DNA of 64,000 bases, taken from positions 192,965 to 256,964 of the forward strand of contig NZ_JAKFGB010000003.1 in NCBI RefSeq assembly GCF_022267515.1, given 5' to 3'. Positions 31,978-40,496 of this stretch are shown here, piece after piece. Position numbers and translations under genes: made by a program. The DNA comes from Rubinisphaera margarita. GTDB lineage: Bacteria > Planctomycetota > Planctomycetia > Planctomycetales > Planctomycetaceae. The stretch's first letter is position 1. Every line of letters begins with the position of its first letter. Under the pieces are notes generated by a model. The model saw only the letters and a program-made list of their open reading frames with translations, did no database searches and was not told the DNA's origin.

Positions 31978-33273
31978 ATGGTCAGTCCGATCCGTCGGAA
32001 CCTGCTTTCTGTTGCAGTTGTTTTCGCAGTCGCCACTCTGGGGCAGAGTGCAATCGCTAATGAACCGGTCAAACCACCGAAGGACCTTTCGAAGGAACAG
32101 GTCAAGGAGATCGCCGAAGAACTGTCGGACGAAGTTCTGCTCGGCAATGGCGAACTTACACAAGGAATTCCCGGCTCCGGTCCGTTGACCATGGAGCAGA
32201 TCAAAGCCTGGATCAGTCGGGACGATGTTCACAAGCCACTCAAGGTCGAACTGCCACTCGGTTTGAATGTCGCCCGGATTCCGGACGGGGTTCTGGATGC
32301 CAACCCGCTCACGCGGGCCAAAATCGAACTCGGGCGTCAGCTCTATTTCGATACCCGACTCTCGGTCGATAACTCGATCAGCTGTGCCAGCTGTCACGAT
32401 CCCGATGTCGGCTATGCCCGTGAAACGCAGTTTGGCGTCGGCATTCAGGGGCTGACCGGCAACCGAAACTCGCCGACCAGCTACAACCGCATTCTCAGCA
32501 CTGCTCAGTTCTGGGATGGGCGAGCCGCCTCGCTGGAAGAACAGGCCGTCGGCCCGATTGCTAATCCGATCGAAATGGGCAATACGCACGAAGTCTGCGT
32601 GAAGACCGTCGGCGATATTCCTGGCTACGTCGCTCAGTTCGAAAAGGTCTTCCCGAAGGAAGGCGTGACGATCGAAACGATCGGCAAAGCGATTGCCTCT
32701 TTTGAACGTGTCATCGTGACTGGCCCTTCGCCGTATGATTACTACGAACGCCTCAAGCCGTTTCTGAACTTCACTTCGGAAGATCTTGAAGACGATCCGG
32801 ATCTGAAGGAAGAATACGACGCGGTCATGGCCGAACTGGAAGCCAATCCGATGTCGGAATCGGCAATTCGCGGCCGCAACCTGTTCTTCAGTGAACGGGT
32901 CAACTGCGCCGCCTGCCACGTGGGGGCCAACCTGACCGATGAGAAGTTCCACAATATCGGCGTGGGCATGGACCAGCCGAACCCGGACCTCGGCCGCTTT
33001 GCCGTCACCGGCGATGAGAAAGACAAGGGAGCGTTCAAAACGCCGACCATTCGCAACGTCGCCCTCACGGCTCCGTACATGCACGACGGCAGCCAGAAGA
33101 CACTGATGGAAGTGGTCGAGCATTACGCCAAGGGAGGCGTGCCCAATCCCTGGCTGAGCGACAAGATCGAGAAGATCAACCTGACCCAGCAGGAGAAGGA
33201 AGACCTTGTCGCCTTCATGGAAGCCTGCACCGGCGACCTGCAAATCGTCGAACGCGGCCGCCTGCCTCAGTAA
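31978..33273 (+). CDS. Di-haem cytochrome c peroxidase (CcpA/MauG family)
   Basis: 431 aa from ATG 31978; GGGAG nine bases upstream decides the start. A signal peptide (LLSVAVVFAVATLGQSAIA) sends it to the periplasm, where it should reduce hydrogen peroxide using electrons from small cytochromes. Two haem sites are present: SCASCH (about 136-140) and NCAACH (about 310-314). Between them lie the usual RNSPTSYNRILSTAQFWDGR and EQAVGPIANPIEMG blocks. FKTPTIRNVALTAPYMHDGS near the C-terminus supplies the distal Met/His region. A strong terminator follows, and the gene seems to be a single unit. Confidence 0.93.
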   Translation: MVSPIRRNLLSVAVVFAVATLGQSAIANEPVKPPKDLSKEQVKEIAEELSDEVLLGNGELTQGIPGSGPLTMEQIKAWISRDDVHKPLKVELPLGLNVARIPDGVLDANPLTRAKIELGRQLYFDTRLSVDNSISCASCHDPDVGYARETQFGVGIQGLTGNRNSPTSYNRILSTAQFWDGRAASLEEQAVGPIANPIEMGNTHEVCVKTVGDIPGYVAQFEKVFPKEGVTIETIGKAIASFERVIVTGPSPYDYYERLKPFLNFTSEDLEDDPDLKEEYDAVMAELEANPMSESAIRGRNLFFSERVNCAACHVGANLTDEKFHNIGVGMDQPNPDLGRFAVTGDEKDKGAFKTPTIRNVALTAPYMHDGSQKTLMEVVEHYAKGGVPNPWLSDKIEKINLTQQEKEDLVAFMEACTGDLQIVERGRLPQ

Positions 33274-33293
33274 GCGGCAGCATCGAGGAGAAA

Positions 33294-33328
33294 CTAAAAA
33301 GAGCCACGATCAATCGCGGCTCTTTTTT
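33294..33328 (+). terminator. Terminator after the di-haem peroxidase gene
   Basis: AAAAAGAGCC ... GGCTCTTTTTT around a short CG/CG extension. The A-run on one side and T-run on the other make it potentially bidirectional. Confidence 0.88.
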
Positions 33329-33341
33329 CATGCGCCCCAAA

Positions 33342-33532
33342 GGATGGCACAGAGATTCACCTCTGTGTTGCCACGCAACAGAAGGCTGGGAAAAGACGAT
33401 CGTTGAAGAGCGAACGAGGTTATGGCGTTCGACGCGGAGCACGGTTTAAAGAAGTGCGTGCTCAAACAGAGCCTCGGTGGAAGACAAGCCGGGTGTTGCT
33501 ACGCAACACAGAGTTAAAACTCTGTGCCATCC
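33342..33532. repeat. ~190-bp MITE-like element, copy A (terminal inverted dual hairpins)
   Basis: It starts GGATGGCACAGAG and ends CTCTGTGCCATCC. Each end is a dual hairpin, GTTGC-nnn-GCAAC then CACAGAG/CTCTGTG, and the two ends face opposite ways, giving terminal inverted repeats of about 37 bases. The core contains GCTGGGAAAAGACGATCG, GTTCGACGCGG and GGTTTAAAGAAG. No coding capacity is seen. Copy B (34487-34675) has the same layout and the same orientation. Confidence 0.75.
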
Positions 33533-33559
33533 CATGCTGGATGACGAGTCGATTTAACT

Positions 33560-34357
33560 TCAACGACTGACGAGATCCTGCATCCGAGCATTCTCAGGCA
33601 GGTTCAGTTCGAACACGTCGGGAGACACTGCTCCTGCGGTTGCTTTCACGAGTTCGGTTCGCGTCACGAGTGTAGGGGCCAGATTCGTTGTTCCGTCTGA
33701 GTCGTATTCGCTGCAAAGAACAACAGCAGGCAGGGGAGCCGGAAGGCCATCGACGTGCTGATACGAGAGGATCTCCGAACTTGATTTCACCACGTCTGTG
33801 CCCGGGTGCTTTCGGACTCTCCTGTGAACGAACCAGCCATTGCCGTGCGACAGCCAGAGTTCGTCATCGAGCGTTCTCGCATGCCAACAACCGGTCTCGC
33901 CGATTCGTTCGTTCCCCATGATCTCGTAAGTCGAATCGTCCATGAATTCGGGCATCCACAATTCCGAATCTTCGGATCGCTCGCCTTCGCGATAACTCTG
34001 CCATCCTTCGGCCCAGTGCAGTGCTTTGAAGTAGAGGCTGTATCCCGAAGAGAATGGATGACGGCCTGGCATGCGGTGGACCTCGCCGTTCGGGCGGCTG
34101 ATGGCCAGCGAGATATTCTCTGCGAAGTCGTGAATCGACTCCCGGTCGATCTGATAGCCATCTCCAGTGATCCCCTCAGCCCGCAAGTGCAACTTCGGCC
34201 AGAGAACGTTCAGCGTGACTCGCAATCCCTTCGGAAATGCGAAGTCGTTGGTGGCGTCTTCGACTGCGGTCGTCTCCGTGATAAGCGATAACCCGCCCGG
34301 CACACGAATTATCAGGTCCTTCGTCGTACGCAGACCCTCGATCATTTCTCGTGTCAC
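33560..34357 (-). CDS. Hypothetical protein flanked by repeat copies A and B
   Basis: 265 aa from GTG 34357, with GGGGGA just upstream; ATG 34345 is the alternative. I recognise no family. The N-terminal half (LIIRVPGGLSLITETTAVED, LRVTLNVLWPKLHLRAEGIT) reads as beta-strands. The middle is rich in Trp, His, Glu and Ser (GCWHARTLDDELWLSHGNGW). There is no signal peptide, membrane helix or catalytic motif that I can identify. The gene is bracketed by two direct copies of the ~190-bp element, which suggests it may have moved with them. Confidence 0.65.
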   Translation of the reverse strand: MTREMIEGLRTTKDLIIRVPGGLSLITETTAVEDATNDFAFPKGLRVTLNVLWPKLHLRAEGITGDGYQIDRESIHDFAENISLAISRPNGEVHRMPGRHPFSSGYSLYFKALHWAEGWQSYREGERSEDSELWMPEFMDDSTYEIMGNERIGETGCWHARTLDDELWLSHGNGWFVHRRVRKHPGTDVVKSSSEILSYQHVDGLPAPLPAVVLCSEYDSDGTTNLAPTLVTRTELVKATAGAVSPDVFELNLPENARMQDLVSR

Positions 34358-34486
34358 GTTTCCCCCCGCGCTGTCACTGGAGTGGACTGGCCGAACGGCG
34401 GACGGTTCTCACACGTGTATAAAACGACTGTGAGCAGTCTCGCCACGATTAGTGTACACTCGGTCCGGCGATGAGGAAACAAAGAA

Positions 34487-34675
34487 GGATGGCAAAGAGA
34501 GTGATCTCTGTGTTTCAACGCATCAGCAAGCTGGGAAAAGACGATCGATAAATAGCGAACGTGGTATCCGAGTTCGACGCGGCACGGTTTAAAGAAGGGC
34601 GTGCTCGAACAGAACCTCGGTCGAAGACAAGCCGCTTGTTGCTCCGCAACACAGAGTTAAAACTCTGTGCCATCC
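34487..34675. repeat. ~190-bp MITE-like element, copy B
   Basis: 189 bases starting GGATGGCAAAGAG and ending CTCTGTGCCATCC. It shares the core blocks GCTGGGAAAAGACGATCG, GTTCGACGCGG, GCACGGTTTAAAGAAG and GAAGACAAGCCG with copy A. The left terminal hairpin is slightly decayed; the right one (GTTGC-TCC-GCAAC plus ACAGAGTT/AACTCTGT) is perfect. It fills most of the 325-base gap before argJ. Confidence 0.75.
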
Positions 34676-34682
34676 GTGTCGA

Positions 34683-35885
34683 CTACGTGGTGTATTCGGA
34701 GTTCAGCCGCACGTATTCCGTGGTCAGGTCGCAGGTCCAGATTCGCCAGCGGCCGCCGCCGTATTTGAGGGTGATGTCGATCACGACTTCGCCGGTTTTC
34801 ATCGCGTTCGAGACGGTGGTCTCGTTGAAGTCGACCGGTTTGCCCTGCTTGAAGACGGCCTGATTGTTGATCGCCAGCGAGACGTCGGCTTCGGAATCGA
34901 CGCAGCCGGTGCGGCCGCAGGCGGAAACAATGCGGCCCCAGTTCGGATCGTTGCCGGTGATCGCTGTTTTCACGAGCACATCATCAGCGACCGTGCGGGC
35001 GATCTTTTCAGCGTCCTCGTAACTGCGGGCGCCTTCGACATCGACCGTGATAAAGTGTTCGGCTCCTTCGGCATCGCGAACGATCTTCTGAGCAAGTTCC
35101 GCGCACACGGCGGAAAGGGCGGCCTGGAACTGAGCGACGTCGCCGCGATCTGCGAGACGAACATCGGCTTTGCCATTCGCCATGAGCAGAACAGAGTCGC
35201 TGGTACTCGTATGGCCTTCGACACTGATGCAATTGAAGGAACTATTCACTGCGGTGGGCAGCAACTCCTCGGCCTGTGCCTCCGTCAGTTCGACATCGGT
35301 CATAATGACGGCGAGCATCGTCGCCATGTTGGGAGCGATCATGGCTGCTCCTTTGCAGACGCCGGTGATGGTCACGCTGCCCGTTTCGAGGTCCACACGG
35401 CGACTGACAATCTTCGGATGCGTATCTGTCGTCATCATCGCTTCCGCGACCTGCTGCACATGCACGCTGGAGTCACCCTGTTCGGCAACCAGTTTCGGAA
35501 TGCCGGCCTGCACCTTCTCAATCGGCAGAGGAACGCCAATCACTCCCGTGGAACAGACGAGCACAGCTTCTGGGGCACACCCAATCTGTTCGGCCAGCGC
35601 CGCTGTCATCGTGCGGGCGTTTTCGAGTCCTTCGTCGCCCGTGCATGCGTTTGCGTTGCCGGCGTTGATGATCACGGCTCGGACCTGATCGGATGGAAGT
35701 CGCGAGCGCGAAACCTGAACCGGAGCACCGCAAACGGCGTTCGTGGTGAAGACGCCCGCAGCCACGCAGGGAGCCGAAGAATGAAAGAGAGCCAGATCTC
35801 GGGCAGACGCTCTGGATTTGATGCCGCAGGAAATGCCGGCCGTGGTGAATCCGTTCGGCAGAAACAGGGATGGCGTCTTGCTCAT
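34683..35885 (-). CDS. argJ: Glutamate N-acetyltransferase / amino-acid acetyltransferase (bifunctional ornithine acetyltransferase)
   Basis: 400 aa from ATG 35885, with GAGATC seven bases before it; longer in-frame starts would add an unrelated basic extension. ArgJ moves the acetyl group from N-acetylornithine to glutamate in the cyclic arginine pathway and may also use acetyl-CoA. The autoproteolysis site is visible in KGAAMIAPNMATMLAVIMTD, where the precursor is cut before the Thr of ATML to give two chains. Other blocks: NAGNANACTG near the N-terminus and KTAITGNDPNWGRIVSACGR near the C-terminus. No other arginine gene is nearby. It is divergent from ispA. Confidence 0.95.
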   Translation of the reverse strand: MSKTPSLFLPNGFTTAGISCGIKSRASARDLALFHSSAPCVAAGVFTTNAVCGAPVQVSRSRLPSDQVRAVIINAGNANACTGDEGLENARTMTAALAEQIGCAPEAVLVCSTGVIGVPLPIEKVQAGIPKLVAEQGDSSVHVQQVAEAMMTTDTHPKIVSRRVDLETGSVTITGVCKGAAMIAPNMATMLAVIMTDVELTEAQAEELLPTAVNSSFNCISVEGHTSTSDSVLLMANGKADVRLADRGDVAQFQAALSAVCAELAQKIVRDAEGAEHFITVDVEGARSYEDAEKIARTVADDVLVKTAITGNDPNWGRIVSACGRTGCVDSEADVSLAINNQAVFKQGKPVDFNETTVSNAMKTGEVVIDITLKYGGGRWRIWTCDLTTEYVRLNSEYTT

Positions 35886-35986
35886 GATGTGATCTCGACC
35901 ATGAATTGTTAAACTGTCGCGCCGACTGGCTGTCAGTCGGCATCGCACTTTTGAAACCCGCGCATCGTAATGAAAACAGGCCTTTC

Positions 35987-36877
35987 GTGCATCTCTTTCC
36001 CGATCCCGTTTCCGAATTGCTCGAACAGATCGAGCGGGCTCTCGATCAGTCCACCCAACTCCCGGCCGACTGCCCGGATCGTCTGCGTGAATCGATGCGG
36101 TACAGTCTGCTCGCGGGCGGTAAGCGGCTTCGCCCTGTGCTGACATTACTCGCCTGTCGCACCTGTGGAACCGATCCGTTACAGGCCATGCCGGCCGCCA
36201 TCGCCCTGGAAATGGTTCACACCTATTCGCTGATTCACGATGACCTGCCGGCCATGGACGACGACGCTCTCCGCCGCGGACGTCCGACGAATCATGTCCA
36301 GTTTGGAGAAGCGACCGCGATTCTCGCCGGAGATGGACTGCTGACGCACGCGTTCTACACCATCACTTCAGGGCTCGGCGATTCGCGACACGCGGCAGCC
36401 TGTTGCCGTGAATTGGCCGAAGCCGCTGGAGCCACAGGAATGGTCGGCGGACAGCAGGCGGATCTGGAAGCTGAAACGGCTGCTCCCGGAGCACTCGGAT
36501 TCGCGGACCTGCTGGAGATTCATCGGCGAAAAACCGGGTGTCTGATCCGTTGTGCACTTCGGATGGGAGCAATCGTCGCGGATGCGTCAGAACGGCAATT
36601 TGCGGCCTTGACGAAATACGGGGAGGCAATCGGCCTGGCCTTTCAGATTGCCGATGATGTGCTCGATCGCACTGGAACACAGGAAAAAATGGGGAAACAG
36701 GTCGCTAAAGACGATTCCCACTCGAAACTCACCTTTCCCGCGTTGCTCGGGCTGGACGAAAGTCGGGCGCGAGCTGAACAACTGGTTGCTGATGCGATTG
36801 CCGCTCTCGACATTTTTGAGAACGAAACCACTGCATTAAGGTCGCTGGCTCGATATAGTATTGTCAGAGACCACTGA
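35987..36877 (+). CDS. ispA: Short-chain polyprenyl (farnesyl/geranylgeranyl) diphosphate synthase
   Basis: 296 aa from GTG 35987, with ACAGG six bases upstream; in-frame codons back to 35906 would add 27 residues that do not fit the family. It condenses isopentenyl diphosphate with allylic diphosphates. Motifs: LLAGGKRLRPVLTLLACRTC, the first Asp-rich motif SLIHDDLPAMDDDALRRGRP (DD at 85-86) and the second, FQIADDVLD (about 225). The residues before the first motif (MVHTYSLIHDD) suit a bacterial farnesyl diphosphate synthase, but C20 product is possible. dxs follows, so precursor supply and chain building are grouped. Confidence 0.93.
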   Translation: MHLFPDPVSELLEQIERALDQSTQLPADCPDRLRESMRYSLLAGGKRLRPVLTLLACRTCGTDPLQAMPAAIALEMVHTYSLIHDDLPAMDDDALRRGRPTNHVQFGEATAILAGDGLLTHAFYTITSGLGDSRHAAACCRELAEAAGATGMVGGQQADLEAETAAPGALGFADLLEIHRRKTGCLIRCALRMGAIVADASERQFAALTKYGEAIGLAFQIADDVLDRTGTQEKMGKQVAKDDSHSKLTFPALLGLDESRARAEQLVADAIAALDIFENETTALRSLARYSIVRDH

Positions 36878-36981
36878 CGACGGTTTTCCCACCTGAGATG
36901 ACAACTTTGACCGCAGGGCAGGAGTGACGTTGCCGTACGCGAGTCTCTCTTCTGCCTCTATTGAAATCGGATTCCGAAGTG

Positions 36982-38895
36982 ATGGATTACGAACTCCTGC
37001 CGCTCATTTCGTCGCCGCACGATCTCAAAACTCTCTCGGATACCCAGCTGACCAAACTCTCAGCCGAAATCCGTGAGGCACTCTGCCAGATCGTCGAAAC
37101 GAAGCCTGCCCACTTCGCCAGCAATCTCGGCGTCGTCGAACTGTGTCTTGCGCTGCATCTGGTCTTCGACTTCTCGAAAGATCGCCTGATCTGGGACACG
37201 GGGCATCAGATCTATCCGCACAAAATGATCACCGGGCGCTTCCCGCAGGTCCGCACGATTCGGGATCGCGGCGGCCTCATGGGTTTCCCCAATCCCAATG
37301 AAAGCCCGTACGACCTGTTTATGACCGGCCACGCCGGCTCTTCGGTTTCGACCGTTCTCGGAATGCAGACCGCCGACGACATGCTGTTCAACGATGGCCG
37401 CCGATCGGTCGCCGTTATCGGAGATGGCGCGCTTCCGTCTGGCGTCGTCTTTGAAGCCTTCAATAATGCCGCCGGTCTGAATAAAGATATCCTCGTCATC
37501 CTCAACGACAATCAGATGGGGATCTGCCCGCGTGTCGGAGGACTGGCTGAGTATCTCGATAAGGCTCGCGTCGCGCCGTTCTATAACGGTTTGAAGCGGG
37601 ACATCGCCTGGGCACTCAACAAGTTCCCCATGGTCGGCGATCCGACTCTGAAGGGGCTGTCGAACGTCAAAGAAGCTCTCAAGACGCTGCTGCATGGCGG
37701 CATGCTCTTCGAACAACTCGGCTTCCGCTACATCGGCCCGGTCGATGGCCACGATCTGAAGTCGTTGCGTAAGCATCTCGAAATGGTGAAGGATGTGAAG
37801 GGGCCGACCCTGCTGCACGTCTTCACCGAAAAAGGGAAGGGCTTCCTGCCCGCCTGTGAAGATCCGGTTCGCTTCCATTCGCCGTCCCCATTCGATCGCA
37901 CCGAAGATGGCTTCGTCGTGCCGCGAGCCAAGGGGAAGTCGGTCAGTTATACCGAGGTCGCCAGCGAGTCGATCTACAACATCATGCGGAACGATCACCG
38001 GGCCTGTGTGCTGACCGCCGCCATGTGTGCCGGGAACAATCTCGAGAAGGTTCGCGACGAAATCCCCGATCGCTTCTTCGACACCGGCATTTGTGAAGCA
38101 CACGCAGTCGCCTTCGCGGCCGGGATGGCCAAGTCGGGGATGAAACCGATCGTCGATATTTACAGCACGTTCCTGCAGAGAAGCTTCGACCACATCTTCC
38201 AGGAAGTTGCCCTGCAGAATCTGCCGGTCGTCTTTGCGATGGATCGAGCCGGGCTGTGCGGGCCGGATGGTCCGACGCATCACGGAGTCTTCGACAATAC
38301 CTACATGCGGACGTTCCCGAACATCACCCTGATGGCACCCGGCGACTCTCGCGACCTCGAAGCGATGCTGCCGTTCGCCGTGCAGCACGACGGCCCCATT
38401 TCAGTTCGCTATCCCAAAGCCAGTGCCGAGAACGTGCAGCGGGACGATGGCTTCAAACCGATTCAGCTCGGCAAGAGCGAAGTCCTGAGCTGGGGTTCGG
38501 ATGCCATGATTATCTCCTTCGGGGCATTGCTGTCCGAGTGCACGAAAGCGGCCGAGAAGCTGGAGAAGGATGGCTTCGACGTGGGCGTCATCAACGCCCG
38601 CTTCCTCCGCCCGCTCGATACCGATGTCATTCTGGAAGCGATCGAGAAATGCGATGTTGTTCTCACCGTCGAAGAGAACACGCTTTGTGGAGGCTTCGGC
38701 TCCGCTGTTCTTGAAGCTGCCAACGATGCCGGTCTGTCGACGCGAAACATCAAACGGGTCGGCATTCCCGATCGATTCATCGAGCATGGCGATCGGGATG
38801 AACTGCTCGCCGAACTCGGTCTGAATGCCGTCGGTTTCATCCGTACGATTCGCGAGTTGCTCTCTGAACGAGCCGTGAACGAGCCGATCGGCTAG
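36982..38895 (+). CDS. dxs: 1-deoxy-D-xylulose-5-phosphate synthase
   Basis: 637 aa from ATG 36982; TTG 36961 is an alternative seven codons earlier. It condenses pyruvate and glyceraldehyde-3-phosphate using thiamine diphosphate, the first step of the methylerythritol isoprenoid pathway. Visible: HFASNLGVVELCLALHLVFD, GHQIYPHKMITGR, thiamine-binding GDGALPSGVVFEAFNNAAGL ... LNDNQMGI, catalytic Glu in TGICEAHAVAFAAGMA and DRAGLCGPDGPTHHG. The C-terminal transketolase domain is complete (EENTLCGGFGSAVLEA). The gene lies between ispA and a nitrilase gene, spaced by 104 and 36 bases. Confidence 0.96.
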   Translation: MDYELLPLISSPHDLKTLSDTQLTKLSAEIREALCQIVETKPAHFASNLGVVELCLALHLVFDFSKDRLIWDTGHQIYPHKMITGRFPQVRTIRDRGGLMGFPNPNESPYDLFMTGHAGSSVSTVLGMQTADDMLFNDGRRSVAVIGDGALPSGVVFEAFNNAAGLNKDILVILNDNQMGICPRVGGLAEYLDKARVAPFYNGLKRDIAWALNKFPMVGDPTLKGLSNVKEALKTLLHGGMLFEQLGFRYIGPVDGHDLKSLRKHLEMVKDVKGPTLLHVFTEKGKGFLPACEDPVRFHSPSPFDRTEDGFVVPRAKGKSVSYTEVASESIYNIMRNDHRACVLTAAMCAGNNLEKVRDEIPDRFFDTGICEAHAVAFAAGMAKSGMKPIVDIYSTFLQRSFDHIFQEVALQNLPVVFAMDRAGLCGPDGPTHHGVFDNTYMRTFPNITLMAPGDSRDLEAMLPFAVQHDGPISVRYPKASAENVQRDDGFKPIQLGKSEVLSWGSDAMIISFGALLSECTKAAEKLEKDGFDVGVINARFLRPLDTDVILEAIEKCDVVLTVEENTLCGGFGSAVLEAANDAGLSTRNIKRVGIPDRFIEHGDRDELLAELGLNAVGFIRTIRELLSERAVNEPIG

Positions 38896-38931
38896 ACCCC
38901 GTTTCTCTCTCTCGCAGGAAGATCAGACGCG

Positions 38932-39801
38932 ATGAAACTGATCGGCGTGCAATGCGATGTCACGCTGGGCCAGCCGGCTCAGAATCTGGCGCGACTTCTG
39001 GACTGGCTGGATCAGGCGGCTGAAAAGCGAGCCGATCTCGTCATCTTCCCGGAATGCGCCATCACCGGATACGGGTACGATTCCCGCGACCAGGCTCTGG
39101 AATTCACTCAGAAGCTCGACGGAGAAGCCAGCCGCGAGATTATTGCGGCCTGTCAGCGACACAGCCTTCGCTGCCTGTACGGGTTTCTTGAGGATCTCGA
39201 CGGCAAGGTATTCAACTCCATCGCCCTTGTCGGACCTGAGGGGCTGATTGCGGTCTACCGTAAGATTCACCTCCCGTTTATTGGCGTCGATCGCTACACC
39301 GACTACGGCTGCGAGCCGCTCTGCGTGCATGAAGTTGACGGCGTGAAGATCGGCCTGAATATCTGCTACGATGCCGCCTTTCCGGAAGTTTCGCGGATTC
39401 TCGCTCTCGAAGGAGCGGATCTCATTGCGCTGCCGACGAACTGGCCGCCGGGGGCCGAGATTATGTCGCCGACGGTCATCCAGACGCGGGCTCTTGAGAA
39501 CGGCGTCTATTATGCGGCGGTGAATCGGGTGGGGCTCGAAGCCGGCTGTCAGTTCATCGGTCGCAGCTGCATTGCCGGTCCGGGAGGGAAGGTACTGGCG
39601 ATGGGCTCGAACGACGGTGAAGAGATGCTCGAAGCCGAAATCGATATCGAGCTTGCTCGCAATAAACACACGATTCGCATTCCGGGAATCAGTGAGATCG
39701 ACCGGCTCGCGGATCGTCGTCCCGAGTTCTATAAGCCGCTGGTTGAAGCTCATTCGCGGACCACGCCGCGTGTTCTGCATCACGGGCCCAACCCGGAGTA
39801 A
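38932..39801 (+). CDS. Carbon-nitrogen hydrolase (nitrilase superfamily)
   Basis: 289 aa; AGGAAG before ATG 38932. The Glu-Lys-Cys triad is in place: Glu41 (IFPECAITGYG), Lys111 (YRKIHLPF) and Cys145 (NICYDAAFPE). It hydrolyses a C-N bond in an amide, nitrile or carbamoyl compound. The substrate cannot be told, though the length and the IGLNICYD block favour an amidase or carbamoylase rather than a true nitrilase. It follows dxs by 36 bases and precedes the NYN gene by 37, so all may share one transcript. Confidence 0.9.
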   Translation: MKLIGVQCDVTLGQPAQNLARLLDWLDQAAEKRADLVIFPECAITGYGYDSRDQALEFTQKLDGEASREIIAACQRHSLRCLYGFLEDLDGKVFNSIALVGPEGLIAVYRKIHLPFIGVDRYTDYGCEPLCVHEVDGVKIGLNICYDAAFPEVSRILALEGADLIALPTNWPPGAEIMSPTVIQTRALENGVYYAAVNRVGLEAGCQFIGRSCIAGPGGKVLAMGSNDGEEMLEAEIDIELARNKHTIRIPGISEIDRLADRRPEFYKPLVEAHSRTTPRVLHHGPNPE

Positions 39802-39838
39802 TTCGGCTCGCTGACGTGCCGAGGTCAGGTTCGCCGCC

Positions 39839-40423
39839 ATGCCCAAGCAGTATCTCCTGATCGATGGCTACAACCTCCTGCACGCTTCCGGAATGCTGTC
39901 TCGCACGATCGACGGAGTCGTGCTGGAGCGGGCTCGCTTCCGGATGCTGCGTTTTCTCGAAGCCCGTTTGAATCCTGGGGAACGGAACCGCACGTCGGTC
40001 ATCTTTGATGTCGGTACCGGTCCGACCGCTCTGCCGGATCACGGCCAGTTCGCCGGCATGACGGTCCGATTCGCAGTGGGATATCCCGATGCCGACACAC
40101 TGATTGAAGAGCTGATTCGTGAGCATTCCGCTCCACGACAGTTGACCATCGTCTCCAGTGATCATCGTCTGCATAAAGCCGCCCGGACCCGACGGGCAAA
40201 GCCGATCGACAGCGATATTTTCTTCGATCGCCTCTCGCGCAGATCTGTCCGTTCAAAGCCTCGCCCTCAGACCGAGCCTGATACGAAAGCAATTGAACAG
40301 GAGATCTCAGAATGGTATGCCGCTCAGTTGCCCGACGAGATCGAGACGCCCGAAGTCAAAGAAGCCCCGGACGAAGTCGAGTTCTGGAAGAAACGGATTC
40401 AGGAACTGGGAGACGAGTCGTAA
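39839..40423 (+). CDS. NYN-domain (YacP-like) putative ribonuclease
   Basis: 194 aa. The PIN-like NYN domain of the YacP group is clear: YLLIDGYNLLHASGM with the first Asp, a central IFDVGTGPTAL and SSDHRLHKAARTRRAKPIDS with the later acidic residues. YacP (Rae1) in Bacillus is a ribosome-associated mRNA endonuclease; whether this one is the same is unknown. The C-terminal 60 residues are acidic and probably helical (EQEISEWYAAQLPDEIETPE). It is last in the ispA-dxs-nitrilase-NYN run. Confidence 0.85.
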   Translation: MPKQYLLIDGYNLLHASGMLSRTIDGVVLERARFRMLRFLEARLNPGERNRTSVIFDVGTGPTALPDHGQFAGMTVRFAVGYPDADTLIEELIREHSAPRQLTIVSSDHRLHKAARTRRAKPIDSDIFFDRLSRRSVRSKPRPQTEPDTKAIEQEISEWYAAQLPDEIETPEVKEAPDEVEFWKKRIQELGDES

Positions 40424-40496
40424 GGAACTTGAAGGCTTCAGCAGCAAAGCTTATCGGCGGTCGTCGACCGATGACGTGCTTCGCAGCCGGAGTCCG

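Noticed and set aside
31960..33243. Long - strand frame over the di-haem peroxidase gene
   Set aside because: The + strand has the signal peptide and both CxxCH motifs; the antisense frame shows no motif.
35886..36146. Longer ArgJ with an 87-residue N-terminal extension
   Set aside because: The extension is Arg/Asp-rich, overlaps the divergent ispA start and lies outside the family length.
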